From Echinarachnius parma (Eukaryota; Echinodermata; Echinoidea; Clypeasteroida; Echinarachniidae): a stretch of DNA of 64,000 nucleotides. Positions 45,300 through 56,841 of the stretch are shown piece after piece; the first letter of the stretch is position 1, and each line of letters starts with the position of its first letter. The stretch spans positions 186,001-250,000 of the forward strand of contig JBAMJV010004014.1 in NCBI GenBank assembly GCA_037951105.1, given 5' to 3'. Position numbers and translations under genes: made by a program. Below the pieces are notes generated by a model. It did not search any database. It was given only the letters and a program-made list of their open reading frames with translations, and had not been told where the DNA came from.

Positions 45300-45630
45300 A
45301 ATTTTTCGACCAGTGCCTTTTTTCATTTGGCGGATTAAAAGGAGGAACATTGCTTATTAAGCTACGCCTACTATTATTCTTCCTTCTCAATCATTTATGA
45401 TTATTCCTTGCAATTATTTATATATTGGAAGAAACTGAAGCTGTATGTATTAGTTCACTTCTCGCTTATATATATATGTTCTAACTAATACTTGAATCAC
45501 TCTATTGTGATCCAGCTGAAGTAAAGGCGGCTTGCATTGTTCGTAACTCCTTCCCCATGAATACTTGAGTACAAAGGGCCGAGAGATTGGCTTGCCAATG
45601 ACCTGAACTGGATCTGTCCTTAATCACACG

Positions 45631-45702
45631 GTCCCCGTGGCCTAGTGGTTAAGGCATCGGCGTTCCAAGCCGGAGACCCAGGTTCGAGTCCTGGCGGAGA
45701 CC
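45631..45702 (+). tRNA. tRNA-Gly(TCC)-like, array copy 5
   Basis: The gene is the same, 403 bp from copy 4. A and B boxes and the T5 terminator are conserved. Confidence 0.75.
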
Positions 45703-46033
45703 AATTTTTCGACCAGTGCCTTTTTTCATTTGGCGGATTAAAAGGAGGAACATTGCTTATTAAGCTACGCCTACTATTATTCTTCCTTCTCAATCATTTA
45801 TGATTATTCCTTGCAATTATTTATATATTGGAAGAAACTGAAGCTGTATGTATTAGTTCACTTCTCGCTTATATATATATGTTCTAACTAATACTTGAAT
45901 CACTCTATTGTGATCCAGCTGAAGTAAAGGCGGCTTGCATTGTTCGTAACTCCTTCCCCATGAATACTTGAGTAAAAAGGGCCGAGAGATTGGCTTGCCA
46001 ATGACCTGAACTGGATCTGTCCTTAATCACACG

Positions 46034-46105
46034 GTCCCCGTGGCCTAGTGGTTAAGGCATCGGCGTTCCAAGCCGGAGACCCAGGTTCGAGTCCTGGCGG
46101 AGACC
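46034..46105 (+). tRNA. tRNA-Gly(TCC)-like, array copy 6
   Basis: The gene is the same, 403 bp from copy 5. The unit has a private change upstream (GAGTAAAAAGGGCC). Confidence 0.75.
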
Positions 46106-46436
46106 AATTTTTCGACCAGTGCCTTTTTTCATTTGGCGGATTAAAAGGAGGAACATTGCTTATTAAGCTACGCCTACTATTATTCTTCCTTCTCAATCAT
46201 TTATGATTATTCCTTGCAATTATTTATATATTGGAAGAAACTGAAGCTGTATGTATTAGTTCACTTCTCGCTTATATATATATGTTCTAACTAATACTTG
46301 AATCACTCTATTGTGATCCAGCTGAAGTAAAGGCGGCTTGCATTGTTCGTAACTCCTTCCCCATGAATACTTGAGTACAAAGGGCCGAGAGATTGGCTTG
46401 CCAATGACCTGAATTGGATCTGTCCTTAATTACACG

Positions 46437-46508
46437 GTCCCCGTGGCCTAGTGGTTAAGGCATCGGCGTTCCAAGCCGGAGACCCAGGTTCGAGTCCTGG
46501 CGGAGACC
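46437..46508 (+). tRNA. tRNA-Gly(TCC)-like, array copy 7
   Basis: The gene is the same, 403 bp from copy 6. The unit has private changes in the flanks (CTGAATTGG, AATTACACGG and TTCACAATC), but the tRNA itself is unchanged. Confidence 0.75.
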
Positions 46509-46839
46509 AATTTTTCGACCAGTGCCTTTTTTCATTTGGCGGATTAAAAGGAGGAACATTGCTTATTAAGCTACGCCTACTATTATTCTTCCTTCACAAT
46601 CATTTATGATTATTCCTTGCAATTATTTATATATTGGAAGAAACTGAAGCTGTATGTATTAGTTCACTTCTCGCTTATATATATATGTTCTAACTAATAC
46701 TTGAATCACTCTATTGTGATCCAGCTGAAGTAAAGGCGGCTTGCATTGTTCGTAACTCCTTCCCCATGAATACTTGAGTACAAAGGGCCGAGAGATTGGC
46801 TTGCCAATGACCTGAACTGGATCTGTCCTTAATCACACG

Positions 46840-46911
46840 GTCCCCGTGGCCTAGTGGTTAAGGCATCGGCGTTCCAAGCCGGAGACCCAGGTTCGAGTCC
46901 TGGCGGAGACC
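46840..46911 (+). tRNA. tRNA-Gly(TCC)-like, array copy 8
   Basis: This is the last copy, 403 bp from copy 7, and its gene and 3' flank are intact. The array ends about 170 bp downstream at TTCTCGCTTATATATACATA, where it passes into AT repeats. Confidence 0.75.
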
Positions 46912-47085
46912 AATTTTTCGACCAGTGCCTTTTTTCATTTGGCGGATTAAAAGGAGGAACATTGCTTATTAAGCTACGCCTACTATTATTCTTCCTTCTC
47001 AATCATTTATGATTATTCCTTGCAATTATTTATATATTGGAAGAAACTGAAGCTGTATGTATTAGTTCACTTCTCGCTTATATAT

Positions 47086-47366
47086 ACATAAAAATATATA
47101 TATTTATCAAAATATATATATAACAAAAATATATACATAAACAATAGTATATATTAAGAAAAATAAACATGTATACACCACCGAATATAGTAAAATAAAC
47201 ATGTATACACCACCGAATATAATATACGAGGCAACGAAATATATTGTGCATGAACTGCACACCCGGATATAAACCGAATATATACGGGGCAGCGAAATAT
47301 ATACTGCACCGGACTCTAGTAATATACATAACCGCCGAATATATATTACGAGGCAACGAAATATAT
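47086..47366. repeat. AT-rich zone with a short tandem duplication
   Basis: AAATAAACATGTATACACCA followed by CCGAATATA occurs twice in tandem (about 47161-47220), and GAGGCAACGAAATATAT occurs at 47227 and 47350. No gene was seen. Confidence 0.7.
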
Positions 47367-47367
47367 T

Positions 47368-47930
47368 TTAAAGGGATAGTGGAGTATTGGTATAGAGGGC
47401 GCTACTCAAAATATTTGTTTCGTGAGATAATGAAAAACTAAGTGTTAAATTAGAAAGAGCATACGATTTTATTGACAGAATAAACTTTATTTGATCAAAA
47501 TCGGTTCAGAAATGGCTGAAATATCAATAACCATTCGTAATAAATGTGGGGCCCCACAATTATTAGACAATTTTGAACCAGCCGTTAACCAATTTTTAAA
47601 ATGCTTCCTCTTTTCAAAAATTTACAAAAGTGGTTTTTTAATAGTTTTTGATTATCTCTCCATCTAATCACTATTTCAACATGACATCACATTCACAATA
47701 TTTTATTTAAAATGGTTCAAACCGATGAGTGTTCAGAGAGCGGCCTTTTGAGTTTTAACGGCGCTTTTTGAATCATAACAGGCCTTTTACTTAGTTACTT
47801 GTCATTTTGTATTTCTTTTGAGCATAGTGGAGTTATAACTATTAGTTTATAATGTAATGGTGCAGGTTTTGCTTACTTAAATTCAGTTTGACAAAAAATG
47901 TACTCTCTTTACCAGAACTCAACCCTTTAA
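47368..47930 (+). mobile_element. TTAA-flanked MITE, family A
   Basis: TTAA at 47368-47371 is followed by AGGGATAGTGGAGTATTGGT. The right end CAGAACTCAACCCT is followed by TTAA at 47927-47930. Internal landmarks match the other family A copies. The right-hand TTAA is shared with the next copy. Confidence 0.87.
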
Positions 47931-48112
47931 AGGGATAGTTGAGTATTGGTCAAACTTAACTTTAGTAACCAAAACCTGCACCATTACGGTACAAACTAAT
48001 AGTATTAAACTAATAACTCCACCATGCTCGAAACGTATACACAATTACAAACGACAAAGTAAAACCCCTGTTATCATTCAAAAAGAGCCGTTACGACTCA
48101 AGAGTCAAATTA
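47927..48112 (-). mobile_element. Truncated family A MITE sharing a TTAA with its neighbour
   Basis: It begins AGGGATAGTTGAGTATTGGT directly after the shared TTAA and reads as the inverted right half of family A (AACTCCACCATGCTCGAAAC). It breaks off near 48110 beside the fold-back element. Confidence 0.75.
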
Positions 48113-48118
48113 ACTCTA

Positions 48119-48661
48119 GAGGTCCTCCTAATACGGGACTGAAAATGGATATTGTTTGTGCACGCTAATTGTGCTTAAAATTATACATATGATACGGTAC
48201 TTACCACCGATTCATTCTCCAATATGTGATCCAACTATCGGGTGGATTAAAATTATGATTTTTCCCTCCATTCCGCTAAAAATTCAGTGATTTATGCGCC
48301 CCATTGACTTCTCTCCGTGTGTTAGCGCGACTCCGAACAGATTTTGAATGCGCGGTAATAGTTACTGCGCATATTCTTGTGTATCGCAAGCACCGTTCGC
48401 CGTTCGCATCGGCGGCCATCGCGATCATCTTTCGTTCAAAATCTGTTCGGAGTCGCACTAACACAAGGAGAGAAGTCGAGGAGGCGCATAAATCACTGAT
48501 TTTTAGCGGAATGGAGGGAAAATCATGATTTGAGTCCACCCTATAGTTGGATCACATATTAGAGAGTGAATCGGTGGTAAGTACCGTATCATATGTATAG
48601 TTTTAAGCACAATTAGCGTGCACAAACAATATTCATTTTCAGTCCCGTATTAGGAGGACCT
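48119..48661. mobile_element. Fold-back element with arms of about 230 bp
   Basis: AGGTCCTCCTAATACGGGAC at the left pairs with GTCCCGTATTAGGAGGACCT at the right. The pairing continues through GTGCACGCTAATTGTGCTTA, ATGATACGGTACTTACCACC and CAGATTTTGAATG, with a few mismatches. The central 40-50 bp (GCACCGTTCGCCGTTCGCAT) is the loop. The open frames on both strands reflect the symmetry and are not genes. The target duplication is unclear. Confidence 0.85.
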
Positions 48662-49490
48662 AGAACGCTAGCGCTTCGTTTTGTTGTCTAGATCACATAT
48701 ACCTGGCCCGTTTCACAAAATCCAACTTGGATTCAATTCATCATTGCCTTGTCTATAATTGAATACCTAAATCACCTTTGTGAGGTCTCAGAACTCACAG
48801 ATTTTTGCAAAGATGTATATGGATGCAAAAAGTCATGTCCAAAAAATGTAATGTCCGTGACGGCGCACATTTTGCAGAATTACTCAGTAACGAATTGGAT
48901 AAATTTTCTGAAACTTTTTTTGCATACTTAACCAGGCTATTGCTTTGTAATAAAAATAAAAGTTAGACATTAGGTAGAGGTATGAATTAGTAGTGGCAAA
49001 GTGGAAAGTCATGAAAATACTGTCTGTTTGTAATGTCCGTGACGCTGGAGTTGCCCTGTTCGTTCTCTTTCAAACTTTCACAAATCTTTCAATTTTACAA
49101 TAATATTGATAGGATTGAAGTCTCAAATGTCAATTTGTGCAATATCTGACACTTTACAGGGATCACTTTAAAACATGATTTTTCAGGGGAGGACCGGAGA
49201 GCGGTCGTTATGAGCAGGTGGTCGCATTAGCAGGTTTGAATGTAGATGTTTGCATTTGGAGATGGTTCAATTAAACAGTGAATACAAACGGAACCGCTGG
49301 GAGGAACCCATTCCAATCGGGTTCAACTAGAAGCTGGACGAGTGTTCTTTCGTGGAATTCGTTTGTTTCGAGCATTTCCTAATTTTAATGTTGGCCCTTT
49401 CTGACCCTCCTGTGTCGACTCAATTGTACATAGTTCAAACATCTGAACCACATAGGCTCCTGCTTCACTTGTAGGGGCGTTCTTCATTAT

Positions 49491-50546
49491 TGTTACGAAT
49501 TCTCATGATCGTATTTGCAAAGTATTGGACAATTATAACTGAGCTGTAGTAGATGAATGTATAAATGTATTTCGTCATTGATTTATGTTTAGTCAGACCT
49601 CAACTCTCTTTCTTCCCCTTGACTCCCATTCCTCAAGTTACCACTTGTTGTCCTTCGCAATTCCTTCAATCTACACACTGGACTATGTTTTGAATTCCTT
49701 TCATTTCTCGAATTCCTATAACTTCCGATCTTTTCCAAACTTCCATCCCTCGCCCTCGCGCGTGGGTCGTATTACTCTTGCCTCATCGTCTTGTTTTGGA
49801 ATCAGAACAAGTGGCCCTCTCTTTCCTACCAAATACCAATTTCCCTTCCTAAAATTCCTTTCTATAAGTAGAACATGTTGACATTCTCTTGCTCATACTC
49901 TGAATTCCAGAAATTCCCCCATTCCATAACTTTGGTGTTTTATCTTATTTCTTGTTTTAGAAAGAATGCTATGTTTTATATGATGTCGAAATATGTGAGA
50001 AACTATGCAATGTTTCTTATGATCTGGAGATATTTGAAATGCCTTACATATTTGTTGAAGACTTCAATACTTTTCTGCTTTCTTGTAAAGTGTATAAATA
50101 CTGATGTTTTCCGAAATGCAAAGGAGTCTTAGAGTTCGAAGTTGTACCGGAGTTGTACCAGGGGGTTCGGAGTTGTTATAGTGACTGCTGAGTCAGTGTG
50201 AATCGGAGTTAGCTAGCCATGGGTTAGGGCGAGTTTAGTTACGTTTTTGAGCTAGTTCTGATCTGCGTTCTCCGCAGCCTACATTTATTAATCCCACATT
50301 CGTGTCAACCCATATGTGGTATGTACTCGTGAATAAACTCAAGCAGTTATATAAATTCAGAACTTGAATCCTCATCCATTATTGTCTCCTTACGTTGGAT
50401 TGTTTGAGGCACGCTACCGTGATTGATTGCGAACCTGTGTGATTGCTGAGTGGAACTGAACGTATTAATTTAAAGACACACAACATATCATCATTATCAT
50501 CATCATCCTCATCCCAAACATTTGTCATCACCCGACATTTGTAACA
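49491..50546 (+). repeat. 5' LTR
   Basis: The LTR begins TGTTACGAATTC and ends CATTTGTAACA. TATAAATA at 50093-50100 is a likely promoter box, and AATAAA at 50332-50337 a likely polyadenylation signal about 230 bp downstream, so R would start near 50125. The open frames inside (49585-50132) recur in the 3' LTR and are not conserved proteins that I know. Confidence 0.92.
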
Positions 50547-50547
50547 C

Positions 50548-50565
50548 TGGTGTGCAGCGGTGGGA
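50548..50565 (+). promoter_or_regulatory. Primer-binding site (tRNA-Leu type)
   Basis: TGGTGTGCAGCGGTGGGA starts two bases after the LTR. It is complementary to the 3' end of an animal tRNA-Leu (acceptor plus T arm, CCCACCGCTGC...CCA) apart from one extra base. Confidence 0.7.
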
Positions 50566-50629
50566 TACAGATTTTAACACGTGCCTGACATAGCGACAAC
50601 ATCCTTCATTTCAGTTCACACTGGTGAAA

Positions 50630-50755
50630 ATGGAATATGAACCTGCTCGTGCAACCTCTGTACCTCGGTTTTCTGGAGAAATGGCTCCACCAGAAACTAA
50701 CTTGGATATTTATTCTTACACCATAATGTCGGCAAGAGGAGTACATGCTTTGTGA
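50630..50755 (+). CDS. Short frame after the primer-binding site, possible gag remnant
   Basis: This 41-codon frame (MEYEPARATSVPRFSGEM, then TNLDIYSYTI) begins about 65 bases after the primer-binding site, where gag normally starts. P-R-F-S-G-E resembles the opening of some Ty3-type Gag proteins, but the frame ends at once. No capsid or zinc-knuckle motif follows in any frame. Confidence 0.25.
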   Translation: MEYEPARATSVPRFSGEMAPPETNLDIYSYTIMSARGVHAL

Positions 50756-50759
50756 TTAA

Positions 50760-53490
50760 GATCATGGACACGATTTGGATTTGTTGTCGCCAGTTCATAC
50801 AATTCACATTTGTATGAAGATCGCCATGTTTGGAGATGGACATGCTCACGGATCGAGGAAGAGTTTACGAGTGATCCTGACATGATGGAGGCCAGTATGA
50901 CTAAGCTTGGCGTGTGGTCAGGGTGGTGGATGTTGGTGGTCATTTTGGCGAGTTCGAGGAGAAGCTTCTGGCCTAGCGTGTATGGAGCTGGAGCGGCCCT
51001 CTCGACGACCCCGTGTCATCGCCGTCCGCATGCCGTAGTTCATCGTCAGCGGCCGCGGGAATCGACACACATGACGTCCTGGGCGGCGTCGTTCCTTCTC
51101 GCGTGCTAGAACCCCTGGGAGATCGATCTGGAGTTCGAGTGGTACACGGACGGAATCACTTAAGACCCTTTCTGGCGGCATGCAAATACTCTGTAATTCG
51201 ACGGCATCGAGGGAAGCGTTTAGACGTCATTAATCAGCTAGCACATATCTTGGAAAATAATATTTGAGCTTTATGGATATGGATCGTAAATTATGCAGAG
51301 CTGTTTAGCTGTATTGTAATGAAACGTGAACAAAGAGGTTTGTTTGCGACACAGCTTTTAATTGATATTTGTGAGAAAAGAGTTATTTAGTTTTTTTTAT
51401 TAGTGTGATAAATTATCGTCTTCGATATGGAGGAGCATTGGGGGTCATCGTTGCTGTAGTGGATTATGAAGCGAGGTGCGATGTATTGTAGTTTAGGTTT
51501 AAGTTGTATTGTAAAAGTCGCGTTGTGATACAGCCAGTATGTGTTGGAACATACTGGGTATCTGTAAAAATGGTCGCGCCGAAATCGGAGCTGAGGGGCC
51601 GTTGCCATATGGTTCCGTTGGAACGAGCCCGGTAGTTTATATAGTGTAGATTTAGATATCGCGACCATCACGCGGTCGAAGTACGAAACGACAACCTGCC
51701 CTGCGTCTCGAACACAGACGCCTTAGCCGGAATTTTCCGGGCCGTAGGAAGCCGTCTTTCAACAAATCGTCCGCGAACGTTTTATAAACCACGACGCAGA
51801 AGATGACCACGACAGCGACATGGAAGCGATTACATCGGAATTTACTATCCCCATATCCAGATAGTATAATATGTGCATGACGAACACGACCGTGGGCATC
51901 GATCACGGCGGGTCTAGGCCAGACCCGGATTGTTGCAGTAGCGATCATCGTCAGAATTTCGATCATTTATAAAGGAACAATATTATAATAATTAAACATT
52001 GGAAGCTGAGACAATAGACTATAGACATTCCCTTGATGTCCACGAAGAAAAGGAACTTTATTTATTGCATGTTGAAATAAACTTATTAACTTGGACAATA
52101 ATAAACTCAGTACAATGACCGAGGGTACAGTTTGACTTTAATTTAGTCTTTTATCTTTAACGCACTGTGAAATTTAATGAAAGTTAGAATAAGTGTGTAT
52201 GCATTATTAATTTGAAGAAACAAGAAACGTCAAAAACTGAATGCGAAAAGAAGTAGAATGAACGTTAACATAAGAGTTGTTGTGGTAAACGAACGTGTGT
52301 TTTGTTTTAAGAAGTTATTGGTAGTTAATGTTCCTTGTAAGTTGTATACAGGAATTTGATGTGCGGTTATTGTGCAGCGTTCAATTTTATGTTTGGATGT
52401 TTTCTTTCTATAAGTACTTGAATTTCGATCGTTTCTTGTTTCTCCTTTTCATGCATGTTAATAGTTTATTCCGTATTTTTGGTTCGCATATATTTTATAC
52501 AGGGGTTGTATAGGGCGAGCGTATATTTTGTTGATGCATGTTGTGTTCCGAGCAGTTAGAGTCTGCATAACACATGTCTTCAGTTCTTCGTTCTACCCCC
52601 TCTCTCCCTCTCTATTTATCACTCACTCTGTCATTCCTGTACTGAGAGTGTTTGTTAATCATGTTCATGCACATTATGCAACCTGTTTTTTTTTGTATTG
52701 TGCTGATGTCGATTTTTAAATATTGTATGGCAGTTGGATTGGTTCCGATTTATGTGTGCATGTATATTTTATCATAACATGCTGGGATTTCTTGCTGATT
52801 GTCGTTGAAATTATATGTGGCAAAATGTGTTGATCGAAGTTAGGAACGGTGTAAAATGACAGCACATACAAGTACATGACATACAGTAATGGTTGTGATT
52901 CACATGTTATGTTGCAATGTCGACAAGTTTCGTTTCGTTGGTGTTTTAATTTTGCCATCTTATTTGGTTTTACAGGAAATCACGATATGCGTGTTATTTC
53001 TTTTAAACCAATCGCTTTCTTCTCTTCTCTCTCTCAACCCATATTTCTCTCCTCCTCTATCTATCCACTATAACTCGTTCCTCTCTCATTGACTCTCTCT
53101 CTCCGTTCGATCTTTCTCACCTGTTACGCCTGAATCTGTTCTCACTCTTTTATTTGTTTTGACACCTATTGCGCGTGTTTATGTTGTACGTTGTAAATAC
53201 ACGTGATGTGTTATGATAATACATGTACCACATTTTTTGTGGCCAGACATAGTTTCGCAAGAAAGGAACGATTGGTCGATTTTGTTTTTATTATGTACTT
53301 GTTTAAACTTGATTTAACCATGAACTTTGATTGAATTGAGAACGCTGTTATTTTGCATCAGTTTATAGTCTGTATACAATTTGTTTTCGCTTTAAATTAT
53401 TGAAATGTTATAATTATGAGTTTATTGAAAATTGTTGATGAGCATTTGAATGTCCTCTTATTTTAATCATGTCGATGAGGGCATCGAGTT
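50760..53490. other. LTR-element internal region without recognisable genes
   Basis: The open frames between 50716 and 53092 are short, overlap on both strands, and show no retroviral motif. The 51.0-51.9 kb part is GC-richer and may hold decayed gag-pol flanking sequence. From 52.5 kb on it is T-rich with CTCTCTCCCTC-type runs. The length is like large retrotransposon derivatives, which keep only cis signals. Confidence 0.6.
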
Positions 53491-53491
53491 A

Positions 53492-53507
53492 TGAGGAGGG
53501 GGGATAG
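53492..53507 (+). promoter_or_regulatory. Polypurine tract
   Basis: GAGGAGGGGGGATAG directly precedes the 3' LTR. It is the plus-strand priming site of reverse transcription. Confidence 0.85.
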
Positions 53508-56500
53508 TGTTACGAATTCTCATGATCGTATTTGCAAAGTATTGGACAATTATAACTGAGCTGTAGTAGATGAATGTATAAATGTATTTCGTCATTGATT
53601 TATGTTTAGTCAGACCTCCACACTCTCTCTTCCCCTTGACTCCCATTCCTCAAGTTACCACTTGTTGTCCTTCGCAATTCCTTCAATCTACACAATGGAC
53701 TATGTTTTGAATTCCTTTCATTTCTCGAATTCCTATAACTTCCGATCTTTTCCAAACTTCCATCCCTCGCCCTCGCGCGTGGGTCGTATTACTCTCGCCT
53801 CATCGTCTTGTTTTGGAATCAGAACAAGTGGCCCTCTCTTTCCTACCAAATACCAATTTCCCTTCCTAAAATTCCTTTCTATAAGTAGAACATGTTGACA
53901 TTCTCTTGCTCATACTCTGAATTCCAGAAATTCCCCCATTCCATAACTTTGGTGTTTTATCTTATTTCTTGTTTTAGAAAGAATGCTATGTTTTATATGA
54001 TGTCGAAATATGTGAGAAACTATGCAATGTTTCTTATGATCTGGAGATATTTGAAATGCCTTACATATTTGTTGAAGACTTCAATACTTTTCTGCTTTCT
54101 TGTAAAGTGTATAAATACTGATGTTTTCCGAAATGCAAAGGAGTCTAGAGTTCGAAGTTGTACCGGAGTTGTACCAGGGGGTTCTGAGTTGTTATAGTGA
54201 CTGCTGAGTCAGTGTGAATCGGAGTTAGCTAGCCATGGGTTAGGGCGTATGGCAAGCCGTTTTAACATTTATTCCTATTTCTTGATATCAAGAATTGAAT
54301 TCTTGATATCAAGAATTCGACTTCTTGATATCAAGAATTCATTTCTTGATATCAAGAATTCATTTCTTGATATCAAGAATTACCATTGCTTTACAACAGA
54401 AAATCATTTCTTGATATCAAGAATTCATTTCTTGATATCAAGAAATCAATTCTTGATATCAAGAATTCATTTCTTGATATCAAGAAATCAATTCTTGATA
54501 TCAAGAATTCATTTCTTGATATCAAGAATTCAATTCTTGATATCAAAAAATAGAATTCATGATATCAAGAATTCAATTCGTATTTCGAACGCAAGACTAT
54601 TGCAATAATTATTTTGATATCGAGCGCAAAAGTAATGCAAAAATTCACAATTGATTTCGAGCGCAAAAGTAATGCAGAAATCCATTCTGATTTCGTGCTC
54701 AAAAGTTGTGCTTAATTCATTGTGATTCGATTTCGAACGCAAAAGTTGTGCACGAATGAATCCTGCCTGAGTGGTGCGGTGTCGAAAGTCAATGTATCGC
54801 GAAAATTCAACTAATGCAAGAATTCATGTTGCCAGTTTGCAGTGCATTTACTGTCTCTGTGATATTCCTTGTAGAAAATTTTCATTTCATACTGTTTGAA
54901 CATATGTTTTTTAGACAATTGATTAATGTTACATTGCAAATGTTGGATGTGATTTTCCAGTTTAATTACTTGTTATAAAACACGCGTCTTTCAAAAACGT
55001 CAAACGGCAACATATCAAGAAATCATTTCGTGATATGTTGCCAATAGACAATGCGCAAACCTGTAGCAAAGATTACCCCGTGTGTAATAATATATTCACG
55101 TTTTTACTGCGCAATTTATTTCAAAATATTTTTGATCACGTCAGTTAAAATAATACTGTCCGATCTGATCATTTTCAGCAAAAAGACATCTAAATTGACT
55201 TACAAAACACGCATTGTAAAAATGATAAATTGGCAACATATCAAGAATTCATGCGGAACTAATGAATTTGTGATATGTTGCCAAATTGTGCATTTACAAT
55301 GCGTATTTTGTAAGTCTTTTTAGGAGTTATTTTGCTTTAAAAATATCAAATCTGACGTTACTATTTCAACTAAAATACAAGTATATTTTACAATTGATCA
55401 TTCAGAAAAACACGTGGACATATTTATTGCACAAGGGACAATCTTTACAACAGGTTTACGCAACGTTTATTGGCAACATATCACGAAATGATAAAAACGC
55501 ACGTGGCCGATATTTGGGCTCAGACTGCAGCAGTTATGTTTACTTAGGCTCTAGGGCGGTGTGTACACAGCTCTATGGTGTGTGTTCACAAAGCACGCCC
55601 TGAATCTGGACTAGAGACTGCGGCCTTTTTTATGAATAGGCTCTAGCGCGAGTCGTATAGGGCGGTGTGTACATGGTGTGTGTTCACAAAGCACTTCCTG
55701 AATCTGGACTAGACACCGCACCGCTCAGGAGGAAATCGTGCAATACTTTTGCGTTCGAAATCAGAATGTAATCCTGCTCAAATCTTGCGTTCGAAATCAG
55801 AATGTAATCCTGCTCAAATCTTGCGTTCGAAATCAGAATGAATACCTGCACAACTCTTGCGTTCGAATTCAACTGTGAATTTATCCACTACTTCTGAGCT
55901 CGATATCCAAATGAATTCTTGATATCAAGAATTGATTTCTTGATATCAAGAAATCGAATTCTTGATATCAAAAAATAAATTCTTGATATCAAGAAATGAA
56001 TTCTTGATATCAAGAAATCGAATTCTTGATATCAAGAATTCGAATTCTTGATATCAAGAAATGAATTCTTGATATCAAGAAATCGAATTCTTGATATCAC
56101 GAAATGAATTCTTGATATCAAGAAATCGAATTCTTGATATCAAGAATTGAATTCTTGATATCAAGATTTACCATTGGTTAACAACAGAAAATTATTTCTT
56201 GATATCAAGAATTCGAATTCTTGATATCAAGAATTCGAATTCTTGATATCAAGAAATGAATTCTTGATATCAAGAATTGAATTCTTGATATCAAGAAATG
56301 AATTCTTGATATCAAGAATTGATTTCTTGATATCAAGAAATAAATTCTTGATATCAAGAAATGATTTTCTGTTGTAAAGCAATGGTAATTCTTGATATCA
56401 ATAATTGAATTTTTGATATCAAGAAATGAACTCTTGATATCAAGAAGTCGAATTCTTGATATCAAGAATTGAATTCTTGATATCAAGAAATAGGAATAAA

Positions 56501-56841
56501 TGTTAAAACGGCTTGCCATAAGGGCGAGTTTAGTTACGTTTTTGAGCTAGTTCTGATCTGCGTTCTCCGCAGCCTACATTTATTAATCCCACATTCGTGT
56601 CAACCCATATGTGGTATGTACTCGTGAATAAACTCAAGCAGTTATATAATTTCAGAACTTGAATCCTCATCCATTATTGTCTCCTTACGTTGGATTGTTT
56701 GAGGCACGCTACCGTGATTGATTGCGAACCTGTGTGATTGCTGAGTGGAACTGAACGTATTAATTTAAAGACACACAACATATCATCATTATCATCATCA
56801 TCCTCATCCCAAACATTTGTCATCACCCGACATTTGTAACA
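53508..56841 (+). repeat. 3' LTR interrupted by a fold-back element
   Basis: It matches the 5' LTR from TGTTACGAATTC to GTAACA once the insert 54248-56520 and one copy of AGGGCG are removed (1055 against 1056 bp). TATAAATA lies at 54110-54117 and AATAAA at 56627-56632. The insert separates them by about 2.5 kb, which should disturb transcript termination. Confidence 0.92.
54248..56520. mobile_element. Fold-back transposon built of GATATC-centred palindromes
   Basis: The element starts TATGGCAAGCCGTTTTAACA and ends with the exact complement, and is flanked by AGGGCG (54242-54247 and 56521-56526). The 5' LTR supplies the empty site. The outer part of each arm is an array of TTCTTGATATCAAGAA, a perfect 16-bp palindrome: about 14 copies on the left (54284-54560) and about 25 on the right (55910-56490), at 20-23 bp spacing. 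A spacer ACCATTGCTTTACAACAGAA occurs once on the left and twice on the right. Inside each arm is a second array, CGAGCGCAAAAGTAATGCA on the left and TTGCGTTCGAAATCAGAATG on the right. The core has GGCAACATATCAAGAA and TCGTGATATGTTGCC inverted pairs. No transposase is visible. Confidence 0.9.

Larger units (their letters stand above)
44063..47085. repeat. Inverted tandem array of 403-bp tRNA-bearing units
   Basis: Eight units each hold one tRNA-Gly(TCC)-like gene. Five plus-strand units repeat with exactly 403 bp spacing (tRNA starts at 45228, 45631, 46034, 46437 and 46840). Three minus-strand units have 404- and 399-bp spacing. Units differ at only a few bases. The orientation switches at about 45060, where the third minus unit is cut three bases upstream of its tRNA and joined to a complete plus unit at CTTATATATATATGTTC. 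Each unit has a 5' flank with CTTGAATCACTCTATTGTGA and a 3' flank with GCGGATTAAAAGGAGGAACA. Confidence 0.95.

Noticed and set aside
48276-48539. Overlapping 87- and 74-residue frames on opposite strands
   Set aside because: They mirror each other because they lie in the fold-back element at 48119-48661.
49585-50132. 98- and 85-residue frames, repeated at 53602-54197
   Set aside because: They lie in the LTRs and their apparent conservation is only LTR identity.
50810-51966. Frames of 75-104 codons as gag or pol in the LTR element
   Set aside because: No protease, RT, RNase H, integrase or zinc-knuckle motif was found, and the frames overlap on both strands.
54249-54608. 119-residue frame of repeated ISRIHFL-like units, and the matching frame at 56205-56519
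   Set aside because: They translate the TTCTTGATATCAAGAA array; the same repeat is open on both strands.
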